Shown here: one piece after another, positions 1 through 11,125 of the stretch
Position numbering within the stretch: position 1 is the stretch's first letter
How the letters are laid out: every line of letters starts with the position of its first letter
NCBI GenBank assembly: GCA_928212115.1
Contig: CAKMRJ010005745.1
Span: forward strand, 75,874,425 to 75,938,424
DNA: 64,000 nucleotides
From: Lactuca virosa
Taxonomy: Eukaryota > Streptophyta > Magnoliopsida > Asterales > Asteraceae
Reading direction: 5' to 3'
Notes under the pieces: generated by a model
Seen by the model: the letters and a program-made list of their open reading frames with translations, nothing else
Told to the model about the DNA's origin: nothing
Databases searched by the model: none
Made by a program: the position numbers and the translations under genes

Positions 1-953
1 ACTCGAACCATAACATCACTCCTCATCTGCTACTTAGAACCTTCAGATACTCCCTGTATCGAGTATGGGTCCTCTGATTTCGTAGTACGGGCCCATACTA
101 CACCTACACATCTACCCTAACTTTCCACCAGACCATCCTGAGTTCCTAAGTAGCTAGCTAGCAACCTTATCGTTCACCAATTCCGTCCACGTGCTATCGC
201 TCCTCAGCGAAATACTCTAACCCTGCCAGCGCACTCATCTGACTAAGGTTTCTCCCAGGCCTCTTCCTAGATTCCCACTCTTCTCCGCCATCAGCTGCTG
301 AAGAACTCCTAATGATGCCAGCCATCCTACCTCCTGAATATCGTCATATTCACTCAGTAGCTGGCTCCCATCATCGAGGGTCCCACAAAGCACAAAGCAA
401 GCACATTCGGGCATCGACTAATACATAGAACTCACTCTAGGTGATAACTCCACTTGATCTGCTCATTCTCATAGATATCACCGAACTCTGCAACTCTAAC
501 CCCTCACGGGTTCTAACTATTCTCTCGATAAGCTCCACAATAATCATCTAGGATCTCTCCTAGATTACTCCTCTACTCGAATCCCCTCTCTACTTGGGAT
601 TCCTGCTGGATACTCTTACTCAACATATACTCGAAAGCACAACTCGGATAACCACAATCCTAGTCTAGGCATCACAAATCAGGCCACTCTAGTCCTAAAT
701 ATGAAATACCTAGCCTATCTCTAGCATACATAATATCTCATAAACATTTCATAACACAAAGTAAGGGTATTTTGGGAAATCACCGTTCGAGCTCTGGCTG
801 ATTGTACACACTGACTTTTTCGGTTTTCTCTTTGAAACTCTTATTTCACTTTAGAAAAAATCATTTCTTCGAAAATGTTCTCAAATCCTCAGTTGAGTCC
901 AGATTTACCCGAAGGCGCATCCGAATCCCTCAAACCAGGCTCTGATACCAACT
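1..953 (-). mobile_element. gypsy-0: 5' leader next to the LTR (partial)
   Basis: This is the non-coding leader between the 5' LTR and gag of a minus-strand Ty3/gypsy element that runs off the left edge. It is assigned because it abuts a primer-binding site and LTR, and because pieces of it (for example about 280-420, with 'CATCAGCTGC' and 'GCACAAAGCAAGCA') recur at equivalent places in the leaders of gypsy-1 (about 22,680-22,960) and gypsy-2 (about 41,240-41,720). No gag reading frame is visible here. The element body lies outside the window, so its coding state cannot be judged. Confidence 0.7.
939..950 (-). other. Primer-binding site of gypsy-0 (tRNA-iMet type)
   Basis: The plus strand reads GCTCTGATACCA, the complement of the usual plant initiator-methionine PBS TGGTATCAGAGC. 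It lies three bases inside the LTR edge, which fixes the element as minus-strand and the LTR at 954-2,619 as its 5' LTR. Confidence 0.9.
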
Positions 954-1247
954 TGTAACACCGTGATTTTTCAAACTAAAAATTTCATTTAAATAAACTC
1001 ATATAAATTCTCATGTCACCTTCTATTAAAATCTCATTTGCTCTTTAAGTTACAAACATAACTCCATATTCAAATTAAATAATACTCCAGGATCCTAAAA
1101 CATAACTTCTTTCCTCTGGTGTGTACAAGAGCCGTGCCGTCCTGTGATCCTGAAAAAACCTGCAACACATATCACATAACACTGTAAGCACGAAGCTTAG
1201 TGAGTTCCCCAAAATACCACTCTAACACATATTAGCCACTCGAGGCT

Positions 1248-1352
1248 ATAACTCTGTGGGCCCTCTTGCCCTAACTCTGTGGACCCTCTGGTCCTAACTC
1301 TGTGGAACCCTCGGGTCCTAACTCTGTAGACCTTCCGGTCCTAACTCTGTAA
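1248..1352. repeat. 23-bp tandem array inside gypsy-0 LTR
   Basis: Five imperfect units each begin with TAACTCTGT at 1,249, 1,272, 1,295, 1,319 and 1,342, so the period is 23-24 bp. The array starts 294 bp from the LTR edge. The other two gypsy LTRs carry different arrays at almost the same offset. Confidence 0.9.
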
Positions 1353-1651
1353 ACTCAGACATGCACAACATAAATCAATAGAAATATAGCAGTTGCAACA
1401 TATAACATACATAACAGACAAGATACTCTGTCACATAACTCTGTTTACCTACTCAAGGTAAGTATAGTGAGAAGACTCACCTCGCGGTAACTCGGTAAAG
1501 CTCGAACTCTGTAAAATCTGGTCTAGCCCCCGCCTAATCATATGAATATACACTCTAAATCAATACAATCTCTCAAGGCTAGACTATTCCTCCTCTTAGT
1601 ACGCTCAGAAGGTAAAAGACCATTTTAACCCCTCCCATGGCTCAAAGGCCC

Positions 1652-1690
1652 TAAGTTGACCAAACCCTAAAGTCAACAAAAGTCAACCCT
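1652..1690 (-). promoter_or_regulatory. TTGAC (W-box core) cluster in gypsy-0 LTR
   Basis: One TTGACC and two AGTCAAC (TTGACT on the element's sense strand) occur within about 40 bp. TTGAC[C/T] is the core bound by WRKY factors. Function is inferred only from clustering and from its recurrence in the two sister LTRs. Confidence 0.45.
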
Positions 1691-1694
1691 CCAG

Positions 1695-2530
1695 GTTACG
1701 CTGCGCGTACCAAACACGTACGCTGGGCGTACCCGGCGTCCTCACAGAAACGGGGTGCGCGACCCCTTAACCTGCGCATACTGAGATTACGCCCCGCGTA
1801 ACTCTCAGTTTCAGTCCCTTAGCTCTTGAGGTCCTTAATCAGTTAAGACTCTCGTCCAACTTTTAGATCTGACCGTTTCTAAGCCCTTAATCCTAAAGTC
1901 GATAACTTTAAGCCTTTGCATGCTGAACAAGTCACTAACACCCAAAATATCCACTTCTAGCCCTAGAAGCTCAAAACGCTAGCATGTCCTCATATCAACG
2001 ACCAAGATAGACACTTTATGGATCTAAAACATAAATATCACTGAAAGGGAACAGATCTTGGACCATGGAGCACCTTACACTCATAAAGTCCCCACCTTTG
2101 GGACTTTTAAAAAACCTAGAAATGGCCATACACAACAAACCAAAAGAAGAGAAAGCTTTGAACTTTATACCTCTAAAAGCAGCTCCCTTCCTCTGTAGAT
2201 CTCAGATCTAAACTTGCACTTCAAGCTCTAGCCTCCACAAGCGTCCGCTCCTTCTTCTTCACTAACACCCCAAGGCACTTTTAGCTCCAAAATCACACAT
2301 ACCACTAAGGACGATGGAAGTTCTCTCTAGGGTTTTACTCACTGCTAGGGAGGCTGAGAAATGAGGCCTTAGCATCCAATATATAGGGCACAAGTCTGAA
2401 ATTAGGGTTTGCACCTGGACACATTACGCCCAGCGTAACCCTGAGTACGCCCAACGTACTCAGGCGAGTCCGCGTCCAAAATAAGCGCATGAGTACGCGC
2501 AGCGTACTCTTGAGTACGCCCAGCGTACTC
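1695..2530. repeat. Dispersed inverted-repeat motif, GAGTACGC-N3-GCGTACTC family
   Basis: Copies lie at about 1,695-1,710, 1,717-1,734, 1,786-1,801, 2,423-2,439, 2,443-2,461, 2,491-2,509 and 2,512-2,530. The best copy, GAGTACGCCCAGCGTACTC (2,512-2,530), has perfect 8-bp arms around a 3-base loop. Other copies vary the arms or the loop but stay palindromic. The set is confined to this LTR. Confidence 0.85.
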
Positions 2531-4366
2531 ATTTGCTACCAATTCCTCTTAAGGGCTTAACTTGACACTTTGAATAAAAGAAGGGCTAAATAGTTGTACC
2601 TGAATTTCGGGATGTTACATTTCCAACCTACAATAATAAGACAAGGTTTATGACAAATTCAAATTCTGTTATTGCTTTCACGGATTAAACTGTACTTGTT
2701 CTTAATTTCTTGCCTTCTGGTAGCACAAGGGTTACCAGCACTTCCATTGCGTTTAAGTAGCTCACATCCATTGACCAATGTAATATCACTGATCAAAGTG
2801 CTCTGCTATTTTGCAGTCAAATGAGAATCATAACACTCATAAGCATTGCCAACCTAACTGGAAGGCGTACATAAACACGAATGTGTCAACTTAACACGAT
2901 AGGTCATCAACCTTCGGTCGTGTGCTAGTGATAACTAAAAGGTTTATTCTTGAATGACTCCTGAAACTCTTCAAGATCATTAAGACTCCCACTGACTTCT
3001 TGACATATAAGTTTCTCTCTCGAGGAACATTCCTTGACGAGCAAAAACAAATATTCAAAAGTTAGTGTAGATTCTTGACAAGAAAAACACTTCATGGAAT
3101 TGGTCTTAGTTTATCCTTCGTTTTAACCAAAACACCACAACTTCCAATTTCAAATGTGCCAGAGTAAGAAAACATTATTACTCCACATTTAAATGAGGTG
3201 TTATAAACCTAATTAGTACAAAACAATCTTTCAAGATACGATTTGTAGTTACTAGAGTATGACTCTAAAATTTAATTGGATACGAAGTATGAATCATCTC
3301 ATGATTGAACCATTTTAACAATATCTGATTCCTCTTCTTAGTCAAACAATTGCACTAAGATGTTCTTCGAGGATCAATTTGTGACATGGTTCTACAATCA
3401 TTAAGATGATCATACAACATGATACTAAAGTACTCTCCTTTCCTTTATGATTGGAGGAGCCTTTTATCTTTCTACCTAACACATTCTTCTTATTCGTTCT
3501 GCCACTCTTTGAAACTTTCAAAGTATCAGAATTATGCTTAATCTTATAAACACAACCATATTTACTGAAAGCATCAGTAAATCATGACAAATAAAGTTAT
3601 TATCCTTTGTGGCGGATGTGAATCGTCCACATTAATGTGAACTAGATCCTTTAGTCCTTCAACTGACTCACATAAATATGTGATCAACAAATTATTCATA
3701 ATCTTCCAACGAATCAAGATTCTCATACATCACACTATTCAAATTGCATGACTCCAAGTTTCTATTCAATTGAAACTTGGGTGATGAGAATTCCTTTTCA
3801 CTTGGTCAATCATGACACTACCACAAATGATATAATTAAGAATCAAATCCACATTTATCATTGATAATAATAGAAATGTAACCACCGATTTTCATAAATT
3901 CCATTGCAAGGAAAACTAGATAAATCAAAAATTCACTTTTATTAATAATAAACGAAAAATTTGGAACTTGTCCTTATAATGCAAAAAATGAAAATTATGT
4001 TTCTAAACATCTCCTAAGAAATATATTAAGTTATCATAACTCCTAAGCAGTAGCTTCCAAAATCTGATCCTCGAACCATGCGACCAAAGTCCATTTCTCA
4101 CGATCAGATTCAACTCACTCTTCTTAAGCTTCATTCTTTCTCTTAGATCCTGCAAAACATCAAAATGTGATCATCACATCATGTATTAAGAATCTACGAA
4201 TAGGAACTCATTAAAATAATGGAGTTAGATAATGGATGTACCTGAAGTGGAGTCTTACGACTTAACTTTACCATCTCTAAGATCTTTCAGGTAGCCAGGG
4301 AAGCTTCACAACCAATTCCCCTCTAATTGGCAATAGTAGCATGTCTTTTAGGATTATCGCATGGAA

Positions 4367-5007
4367 CTATCTCAGAACTAGACTTCCTCTTAACCATATG
4401 GTCAAACGGTTTGACCTTGGTCGATCCCTTTCCATTGGGAAGAGAAACCTTTTCTGTACTACCATTGTTTCCATTGTCAATGTCCACAAAAATTTAGGAG
4501 ACAGATACTTCAAACACTTTTGCTTCACTTGTGCTCTTAAGCATTTTTGCTTCAGCAACAATCAACATATGTGTTAGATCAATCAGGTTTACATCGTGGT
4601 CAGTCATATAGTAGTCTTTAATGAACTGACTATATGACTCAAGGAGCGAAAGTAGAACCAAGTAAATGGATAGCTCCATTGGGAAAACGACACCCAACAT
4701 ACCCAATCTGTCAATGTACAATTTCATATTCAGAACATACGCACACACAGACTTTCCATCTTGATGTTTGCATGCCAACATGGCTTGAGTGACTTCCTTT
4801 CTTTCAACTTACAGGAAACATGAATTGGGGAGAGTCATTGGAGGGGGAGGATGAAGAATTGATGAAGCATGACCTCCATTTTCCACAATTGCTAGAAGAA
4901 GGGAACACAGTTTCACCTTGACCAGAATGTGGAAGATCATCTTCAAAAAGAAGAGGAAAACCACTTCTCAAAGAACGAGGAATACCATTTTTGTCTGAAC
5001 TTGACAT
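4367..5007 (-). pseudogene. copia A gag (UBN2-like), broken
   Basis: Gag of Ty1/copia elements forms the cytoplasmic particle that packages element RNA. Reading on the minus strand from ATG at 5,007, an N-terminal piece (MSSSDKNGIP...) stops near 4,804. A second piece from 4,781 carries the recognisable UBN2 pattern: a Gln/Lys-Ser-Val...Leu-x-Met-Lys-x-Tyr-Ile-Asp stretch, then a run ending in SYSQFIKDY, followed by the helix that normally reads LHxMLxxAE (here LTHMLIVAEAK). The region after it, where a CCHC zinc knuckle is expected, is degraded and in another frame. Copia B carries the same gene at 18,387-19,131. The assignment to gag is firm; the exact exon and frame breaks are approximate. 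Confidence 0.7.
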
Positions 5008-6496
5008 CTATAATAGGAGAAAAGAGAATTCAAGTTAGTTGATTTTAATCCTTAACTATTAACCCATAAAATTAAAATAGGGCTAGGATCCATATTTTCG
5101 ATTCGAACTTTGAAGAGAGATGCCGTAATCAAATTCGAATCTATTTTAGGTATTTAAAACATTTACCAATTTCAATCTCATGAAACTCCTAGATCATTTG
5201 AGATTCATTGAATCTAATCAATGGCATGTTTTATCTCAATTATGCTCTCACTTTTGTGACTGGGATGCCGAGGATCACAATGCAAATTAGTTTGGTAGTC
5301 TCGATGTCATTTATCATCTCCTTTTAATGTGCCGGTTAACCACATGTGCTCCATTAATCAACGATAATTTTTGAGACACCCATTACTACCATTTATTAGT
5401 CCCATATTAGTGTGCCGGTTACCCACACACGCTCTACTAACGACTTATAAAGTGTAATGTCCAATTTCATGGACTAGCATCAAATTCACATTTTTCCTAA
5501 AGTAAATAAGAGTGAGATTTTTAGAAACAGTATTAGTTACTTTTCATCATTATAACATTATAATGAGGTTATGTCCATATCAAAACCGTTCGGCTAACGA
5601 CCCCCCACCAATCAAGAGAGCGGTGGATAAGACTGGATACCCAATGTCGTTCATTTTATAGGCCACTTTCTTAAACTCCCCTTATAAATCGGCTTCGTGA
5701 ATGAGACGTACTAGCGGTTCGACTGACTTAGTCTTATATGTATAGTAAATATTAAATATTTAATTTTATATATAGTATAAGGTGTATTTTAAAACATTTT
5801 AAAATTCCAAGGGTTTAATCTTTAATAAATTAAACTTTTAATTTAATTGAATTTAAACCAATTTTATGGATTTATTGAATCTTTTAATTAATCATTTAAT
5901 TAAATCAATAATAAGATCCATAAGGATGTATTTTAAACTTTTCAAAATACTAGGTTTTTTAAATTTTAAATTTAAATTTCAAAATTAAAAGAATTTAATT
6001 TAAATTTAAAAATTAAAAACAAATGATTTAATAATTATCTCATAAATTAAACATTTAATTAATTTATTAAATCAATTTGAGGATTATCCAGTTAAATTAA
6101 TCAAGATAATTTAATCCTAATCCTCTCCCACTAAATTTCGAAAATCATAGGAGGGATAAACCAAATCTTATAATTATCCAATTAATCAAATAAGGAGATA
6201 ATTACCAAAAATAAGATATCCCTACCAAAAACCCTAATTTTGGAAAAATGCAAATCTTGAGGAGGAAGGGAAGGGTTTTAATCCTTACCAAATTTTGAAA
6301 TCTAAGAGGGTTAAGGAAACCCTAATTTCAAAACTTCTAGGGTAAGGGAGAGGGTTTCAACCCTTTCCTAAAAATTGAAACCGTAGGGCCAAAGGAACCC
6401 TAATTTCGAAAACCCTAGTCCATTAGGGTTTAGTTGCCATAAACCCTAATTTGATCAATTCAACAATTGTAATCCATTAAATAGAAAACAAGCCAG
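5008..6496 (-). mobile_element. copia A: untranslated leader
   Basis: About 1.5 kb lies between the 5' LTR and gag with no credible frame. It contains motifs that recur in the copia B leader: GGGATGCCGAGGATCACAA (about 5,262), the TGTGCCGGTTA...CACACGCTC unit twice (about 5,331 and 5,410), and a TTCGGCTAACGACC block (about 5,589). Below them is a very AT-rich stretch (5,740-6,240). Confidence 0.7.
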
Positions 6497-6508
6497 GCTC
6501 TGATACCA
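6497..6508 (-). other. Primer-binding site of copia A (tRNA-iMet type)
   Basis: GCTCTGATACCA on the plus strand lies immediately inside the LTR that starts TGATGGG at 6,510. It fixes orientation and identifies 6,510-7,351 as the 5' LTR. Confidence 0.9.
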
Positions 6509-6509
6509 C

Positions 6510-7351
6510 TGATGGGTTTTGAGCATAACAAACAAAAACCTATGTGTGCATGCAACCCAAATTTCCCGATCTATGTTTTCTCTGATTGAACATACAACAT
6601 TTGAACATCAATTGGGAAACCCTAGGAATCCTATATTATTTTCGAAATTAACTAATAAGGTTAGTAAACATACCTTTGATTGTTATATAGTAATAACAAG
6701 AAACCCTTGGGTTGTTGAAGATTAGAGTGGAAGCACCACAAATGTCGTGCCTCCAATGGTTTACACACAACACTAGCAATAGGATGAGAGAAGAGAAGGA
6801 GAGAACAAAATTATGGTTTTCTCTTCATAAGATATGATTGCCGAAAATATGAGAGGTCAAAGTCCTTTATATAGGTGAGGTAGCTTAGAGCCAAAGCTAG
6901 GGTTTTAGGAGGAAACCCTAATTCCGTAGCTTAAGGACCAAGCAGCCCATGAACTCCCATCCAAGAGCCCTTGGACGAAAATTCTAGGGCATTCCTAGAA
7001 GTTTTCATCCAACCCTTTCTAGGGAGGTTCAAGAGCCTCTTTCCTTAATTATAATTATATTGTCAAACAGCCCCTGCACTTTTAATCAATTCAATTAATC
7101 CCCAAAATTAATTCCAATTAATTTCTGATTAATTATTAATTAAATAATATGATTTCTAATTAATATATTATTTACATGATACATTAATAAATCATTTATT
7201 TCAATTTATTAATCAAATAATAAATTCAACCTTTCTCTCTAAAAGTCATCCTGTCTAATTGCTAGTTTTGAGGGTAACCCAAAAGGACTGTACTACTATC
7301 AATTCAAGTATATACCAATTATAGTTATGAGTTTAGACGCCTAATCTAATA
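6510..7351 (-). mobile_element. copia A: 5' LTR
   Basis: This 842-bp LTR starts TGATGGGTTTTGAGCA and ends CCTAATCTAATA. The solo LTR at 11,126-11,974 is an inverted family member (its ends read TGTTGGATTAGG and AAAACCCATCA), which shows that the terminal bases here have mutated from ...CCAACA. Its outer edge sits directly against sequence matching the inside of the gypsy-2 LTR, so copia A inserted into that LTR. Confidence 0.8.
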
Positions 7352-8544
7352 GTATAACAGTAAGTGTCACAAAGACAACTATCATCCTACAAACATAATC
7401 CAGTGGGCTGACATTGGTGCCTTCGACCCACGGATATAGTGAAGGAACTTACCTATCGAACGATGAACAACTACAACTGCTACTCCTGTTGTGAACACAT
7501 ATGCTACCAATCACGTATATAACCATATAAATTACACCCTTAGCTTCTCCTCCAAGACTAGGGGTTTGACCAAAAGTCAACGCAAGTCAAAAGTCATAGT
7601 CAACGGTCAACATTCACTCGCCACATCGCGGCCATCCTTGGCCACGTCTTGGCCCCTGAAGGACAAAACAGAAGATCTGACCCCAGTCGCCATGGCGTGG
7701 CGACCTGATGCCATGTCATGGGAACTGGGTTTTAAACAACTTAATTGATTAAGCTGTTTTTTTAACCTCACGAGCTTCAAAGCTCAGATCTAACTCAACA
7801 TGATCCAGAAGGATAAAAGTTTCTAACTTTACCCATTAGAACCATCCAAAAAGGTTCAAAACTCAAACCGTAGGTTCTACAAGGCATGAACTTAATCATT
7901 AAGTACTTATTCCTTTAAGTCCGAAGTCCATCTTTTCCAGAAGTGTTTCTAACACTAAAACCAACATGAAAGTTGGTGCTTTATATACATTCATGTCCAA
8001 TGCATGTATTGAACCCTTATTAGGTCATAATGGGAGTTTATGACCTAAATCTCATGCATGAATTCAAAATACAACCAAACTTCATATCCAAGCCACAAAG
8101 TACACCAAATGTCCCAGCGATTCATAAAGTTGCAAACTTTATGAGATCCTACCATTCTGACTGACTACAAAAGGAAGATTATAGGAAAAAGCTCAAGATG
8201 TAGCATCCTAACATGCTAAAATTCGATTTTAGGATACTTACAAAGGTCCATAAGAGTGCAAAGGTAAAGAATGCAAACTTGTTTGCTGGATCCTAGATCA
8301 ATAATTCCTCATTCTTCCTTCAAAAGCTTCCAAGAGAAGAAAAAAGAGCTTCAACAATGGAGAGAAGAGATTAGGGTTTCTTTAAGGCTTGAGGAGGCTG
8401 ATGGAGGCTGAGGATGAGCTAACCCTAGCCTCGTAAATAGGGAGCAACCCGGAAAATTAGGGTTTTAGCCATCAGGCGGTTGGCATGCTGTGGCCACATG
8501 CTGCCATGCCGTGGCGGCTAAATGAAACCCGTGTTTTAATTTTG
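7352..8544 (-). mobile_element. gypsy-2: partial 3' LTR
   Basis: This stretch aligns collinearly with about 42,586-43,690, the inner two thirds of the gypsy-2 5' LTR, with many substitutions and about 85 bp extra near 7,640-7,725. It is cut on the left by copia A and on the right by gypsy-1. The 85-codon frame at 7,491-7,748 is fortuitous. Since gypsy-2 pol points toward it, it is most simply the 3' LTR of that same element; an independent solo LTR is the alternative. Confidence 0.7.
7566..7613 (-). promoter_or_regulatory. TTGAC cluster in gypsy-2 3' LTR
   Basis: One TTGACC plus four GTCAA cores lie within about 48 bp, matching the cluster at 42,800-42,848 in the 5' LTR. Confidence 0.45.
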
Positions 8545-8839
8545 TGTAACATCCCAAAAATCAGGTCCAAAAATTTCGTTTTTAAACCATTAAATAAACC
8601 ATAGTTATTAAAATCATTTCCTCAAAACATAAGTCATAGCATTCCAAACATCAATCAGAGTATCATATCAAAACATCAGAGTAAACATCCCAGGCTAAAC
8701 ATAATGGTGTGTGTGATGCAGTCATCCCGAGCCCTTCTCTTTGCAACTAGAAATACCTGAAACCAAAACTGAAAACCGTAAGCACGAACTTAGTGAGTTC
8801 CCTATACTACCACATACCATACACATAACCACATATACT

Positions 8840-8925
8840 GGGCCCCCGCCCCTACATCGGGCCCCGCCCGACATCAGACTCTATCCGACATCAGGCCCTT
8901 CCTGGCATCGAGCCCCGCTCGGTAT
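8840..8925. repeat. 17-bp GC-rich tandem array in gypsy-1 LTR
   Basis: About five imperfect units of the form GGCCCCGCCCGACATC follow one another with a period near 17 bp. Related GGCCCCGCC motifs are scattered down to about 9,350. The array begins 295 bp from the LTR edge. The 5' LTR repeats it from about 24,226. Confidence 0.85.
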
Positions 8926-9597
8926 ACATATCTGTTTCTCTTAGGCCCCGCCTGTCTCTGGGCCTCGCCCCATATACGCATACAACAATATCACATAATC
9001 ATACTAGCACATAAAGAAACATACACAATACTATATACTCCAGTACTAAAGGCCCCGCCTAACTTGGGCCCCACCCCTGTTTTGCTACTGAGGAGTCATG
9101 GAACCCCTTCCATACTTCGGCTGATAGTGAGATACGGTCCCCCGCCCATACTCACTTCTCTCCTATCACAGGCCCCGCCCTTACTCTGCTATGGATGAGA
9201 TATGGAACCCCATCTATACTCAGCTAGTGATGAGATACGGGACCTCGCCCACACTCACCTCCCTACCAGGCACATACAAGTATCACATAGACAACAAGTA
9301 TAATCTAACATGCAAACATTCCTCGGGCACCGCCCGACATCGGACCTTGGTCTAGAATAACATACCATCATACAATACATATGGCTAATCCCAGGGTCTT
9401 CCTACCATACATAAACTAAATAGGTCGGCATTGTGGTCGTAGACCCATGCAAACAGTGAGGAGACTCACCTTGCACTGCTAAAGTCCTGCAGATAATCCT
9501 CTGGCTGCTAACTGGCAATTCCCCGAACTGCTAATCCTTCATCTCCCCAAGCTATAAATACCAAAATAACACTTAGTCCAAAATGCCTTCAAAAGTC

Positions 9598-9661
9598 AAA
9601 ATAGGTCAACCTTGGTCAAAGTCAAAGTCAACGGTCAAAGTCAACGCTCCGAGTTGACTCA
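9598..9661 (-). promoter_or_regulatory. Dense TTGAC (W-box core) cluster in gypsy-1 LTR
   Basis: About seven GTCAA cores (TTGAC on the element's sense strand) occur in some 60 bp, two followed by C on the sense strand to give full TTGACC. This is the densest of the three LTR clusters and lies directly beside the inverted-repeat motifs that begin at 9,661. Binding by WRKY factors is inference. Confidence 0.5.
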
Positions 9662-10656
9662 ACTCGTCGAGTTATCTCCTAACTCGTCAAGTTCCCATGC
9701 TAATCAGAATCGATGTATCGCGACCCAACTCATCGAGTTTACACCCAACTCAGTGAGTTCTTCCTTTTCAGGATCGGGACATTTCCAAGCCAAGTCGTCG
9801 AGTTCCTTCATGAACTCGTCGAGTTCTCTAGTTTGTTAGCTCTTCTTGATGCCTTAAGCCCTTATCCTTCAAATCTACACTCTATACTCTGATTCCAGGC
9901 TGGCAATGCTACTAGAAGGGTAAAGTTTCCAACTTTACCCATTAATACCTCTCCTAAAGGGATTAAGCTCAAACCCTAACCCAAAAAAGGTCAAGGTCTT
10001 AATCCAAACTTCACCAAAACTGCAAGCTAACCAATGGGGTTGTAGATCTGGACACTAGGGGCAAGAAAGTCATGTAAAGCTTCAAACTTTATCCACATGC
10101 ATGGCCCTTTGGAGCTAAAAAGGCCAAAATAGAGGATTAGAGGTTGCATGGGACTTCCATGGCCATAAAGTTGGCACCTTTATGCCATGAGAGTCCCTCT
10201 AGACACTAGATCTGAAGTGTTCCTCACTTGGGACGTCCAAATACCAAGAGTCAAGATTCTTGGACTAAAACCCACTAGAAAGGGTGATAAGAAGATCTAA
10301 GTACTCACTGATCAAGGTGAAGACTTTCTTACCCAGAAATGATGAGAAAGGCAAGGTGTTTCCGGATCTACTAGCTTCTTCTTGGATCCCCAAGCTTCTC
10401 CTTCTTCCTCAAGCTTCAACACTCACAAGAACACTAAAAAATGGCTCACTATAGCATTAGGGTTTCGAGATCTAGGGTTTGGACAATGGAGGCTAGAAAT
10501 GAGGCTGAAAGGTGGAGATTAGGATGCTTAAATAGGGTACAAAAACTCGGATTTAGGGTTTCCCAAACCCAGACCAACTCGTCGAGTAGGTCCCTCCACC
10601 CGCGTCCCAAATTTGCTCCTACTCATCGAGTTATCCCCCCTTGGACTCGACGAGTT
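9661..10656. repeat. Dispersed inverted-repeat motif, AACTCGTCGAGTT family
   Basis: Copies or one- to three-base variants lie at 9,661-9,673, 9,681-9,693, 9,727-9,739, 9,747-9,759, 9,792-9,804, 9,813-9,825, 10,576-10,588, 10,621-10,632 and 10,645-10,656. The consensus has 6-bp arms around one base. They form two groups, one beside the TTGAC cluster and one near the start of U3. Confidence 0.88.
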
Positions 10657-10715
10657 GCCTTTTTGATTTGGGGTTTCTCTTTCCTTAATTGGCCTTCTGG
10701 ATTCCGGGTGTTACA

Positions 10716-11125
10716 AATCTCCCCCACTTAAACTAGACTTCGTCCTCGAAGTCACCTGCAGTTACCTACCCCTGATACTTCTCACGCGTCACGCCCTCAG
10801 CTCCCGCATTCTACCCCGGACTAACTAATGCCTCTCATGGGATACAATTGCCACTCTAGACTAGCCTGAAAGCTCACAACAACTCCTATACAATGTAAAA
10901 CCTTGTCTGCTCGGTCCAATCCTCGAAAGGACCACTTTAATTGGCCCTCCATCCTGCTTCTTGAGCAAAATGCTACTCTTTGGAGGTAAAATCTTGAGAC
11001 CAATTTAATCACTATAAACCCTGAATACATTGCTCTCACCCTAGCCGACAATCCTTCCGGTACTCCCTGAGTACTTATACTTGGCATCCCAGGGGTACAA
11101 TCATTACCCTACGCAGTCAATGGCC
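10716..11125 (-). mobile_element. gypsy-1: PPT and 3' internal region, part 1
   Basis: The plus strand starts AATCTCCCCCACTTAAAC, the complement of a polypurine tract beside the 3' LTR, followed by the typical ACTTCGTCCTCGAAGT inverted repeat that ends many gypsy internal regions. No pol frame is present; this is the non-coding tail of the element. It is interrupted at 11,126 by a copia LTR. Confidence 0.75.

Larger units (their letters stand above)
954..2619 (-). mobile_element. gypsy-0: 5' LTR (Tekay/Del-like)
   Basis: This 1,666-bp LTR reads TGTAACACCG at its low edge and GATGTTACA at its high edge, so it has TG...CA ends with a short inverted terminal match. It shares with the LTRs at 8,545 and 42,104 a conserved block about 220 bp in (AAGCACGAAGCTTAGTGAGT). 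Inside are a 23-bp tandem array, a TTGAC cluster and several long inverted repeats, listed separately. It interrupts copia A, whose internal region resumes at 2,620. No long reading frame is expected or seen; the 65-codon frame at 2,335-2,532 is only the translated inverted repeats. Confidence 0.85.
2620..7351 (-). mobile_element. copia A: Ty1/copia element, left part lost
   Basis: This decayed minus-strand copia element has its 5' LTR at 6,510-7,351, an initiator-Met PBS at 6,497-6,508, a long leader and a broken gag. Its internal region (2,620-6,496) runs parallel to about 16,680-20,780 of copia B. It lacks the 347-bp tandem duplication that copia B carries. The left part, including the 3' LTR, lies beyond the gypsy-0 insertion. 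No integrase or RT frame survives as an open frame. Confidence 0.8.
8545..10715 (-). mobile_element. gypsy-1: 3' LTR
   Basis: This 2,171-bp LTR begins TGTAACATCCC and ends CCGGGTGTTACA. It is followed by a purine-tract complement, so on the element's strand the order is internal region, PPT, LTR; this is the 3' LTR. The first 160 bp are nearly identical to the 5' LTR at 23,333. It contains the conserved AAGCACGAA...TTAGTGAGTT block, a 17-bp GC-rich array, a TTGAC cluster and at least nine copies of an AACTCG-T-CGAGTT inverted repeat. Short frames within it (for example 9,612-9,839 and 10,441-10,731) are translations of repeats and are not annotated. Confidence 0.88.

Noticed and set aside
939..950. 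tRNA gene fragment
   Set aside because: The 12-base match to tRNA-iMet is a primer-binding site beside an LTR; no cloverleaf surrounds it. The same holds at 6,497, 20,780, 23,318, 42,089 and the Asp-type site at 38,597.
9661..9825. Possible CRISPR-like array of short repeats
   Set aside because: Spacing is irregular, repeats are 13-bp palindromes with variants inside an LTR, and the DNA is plant nuclear.
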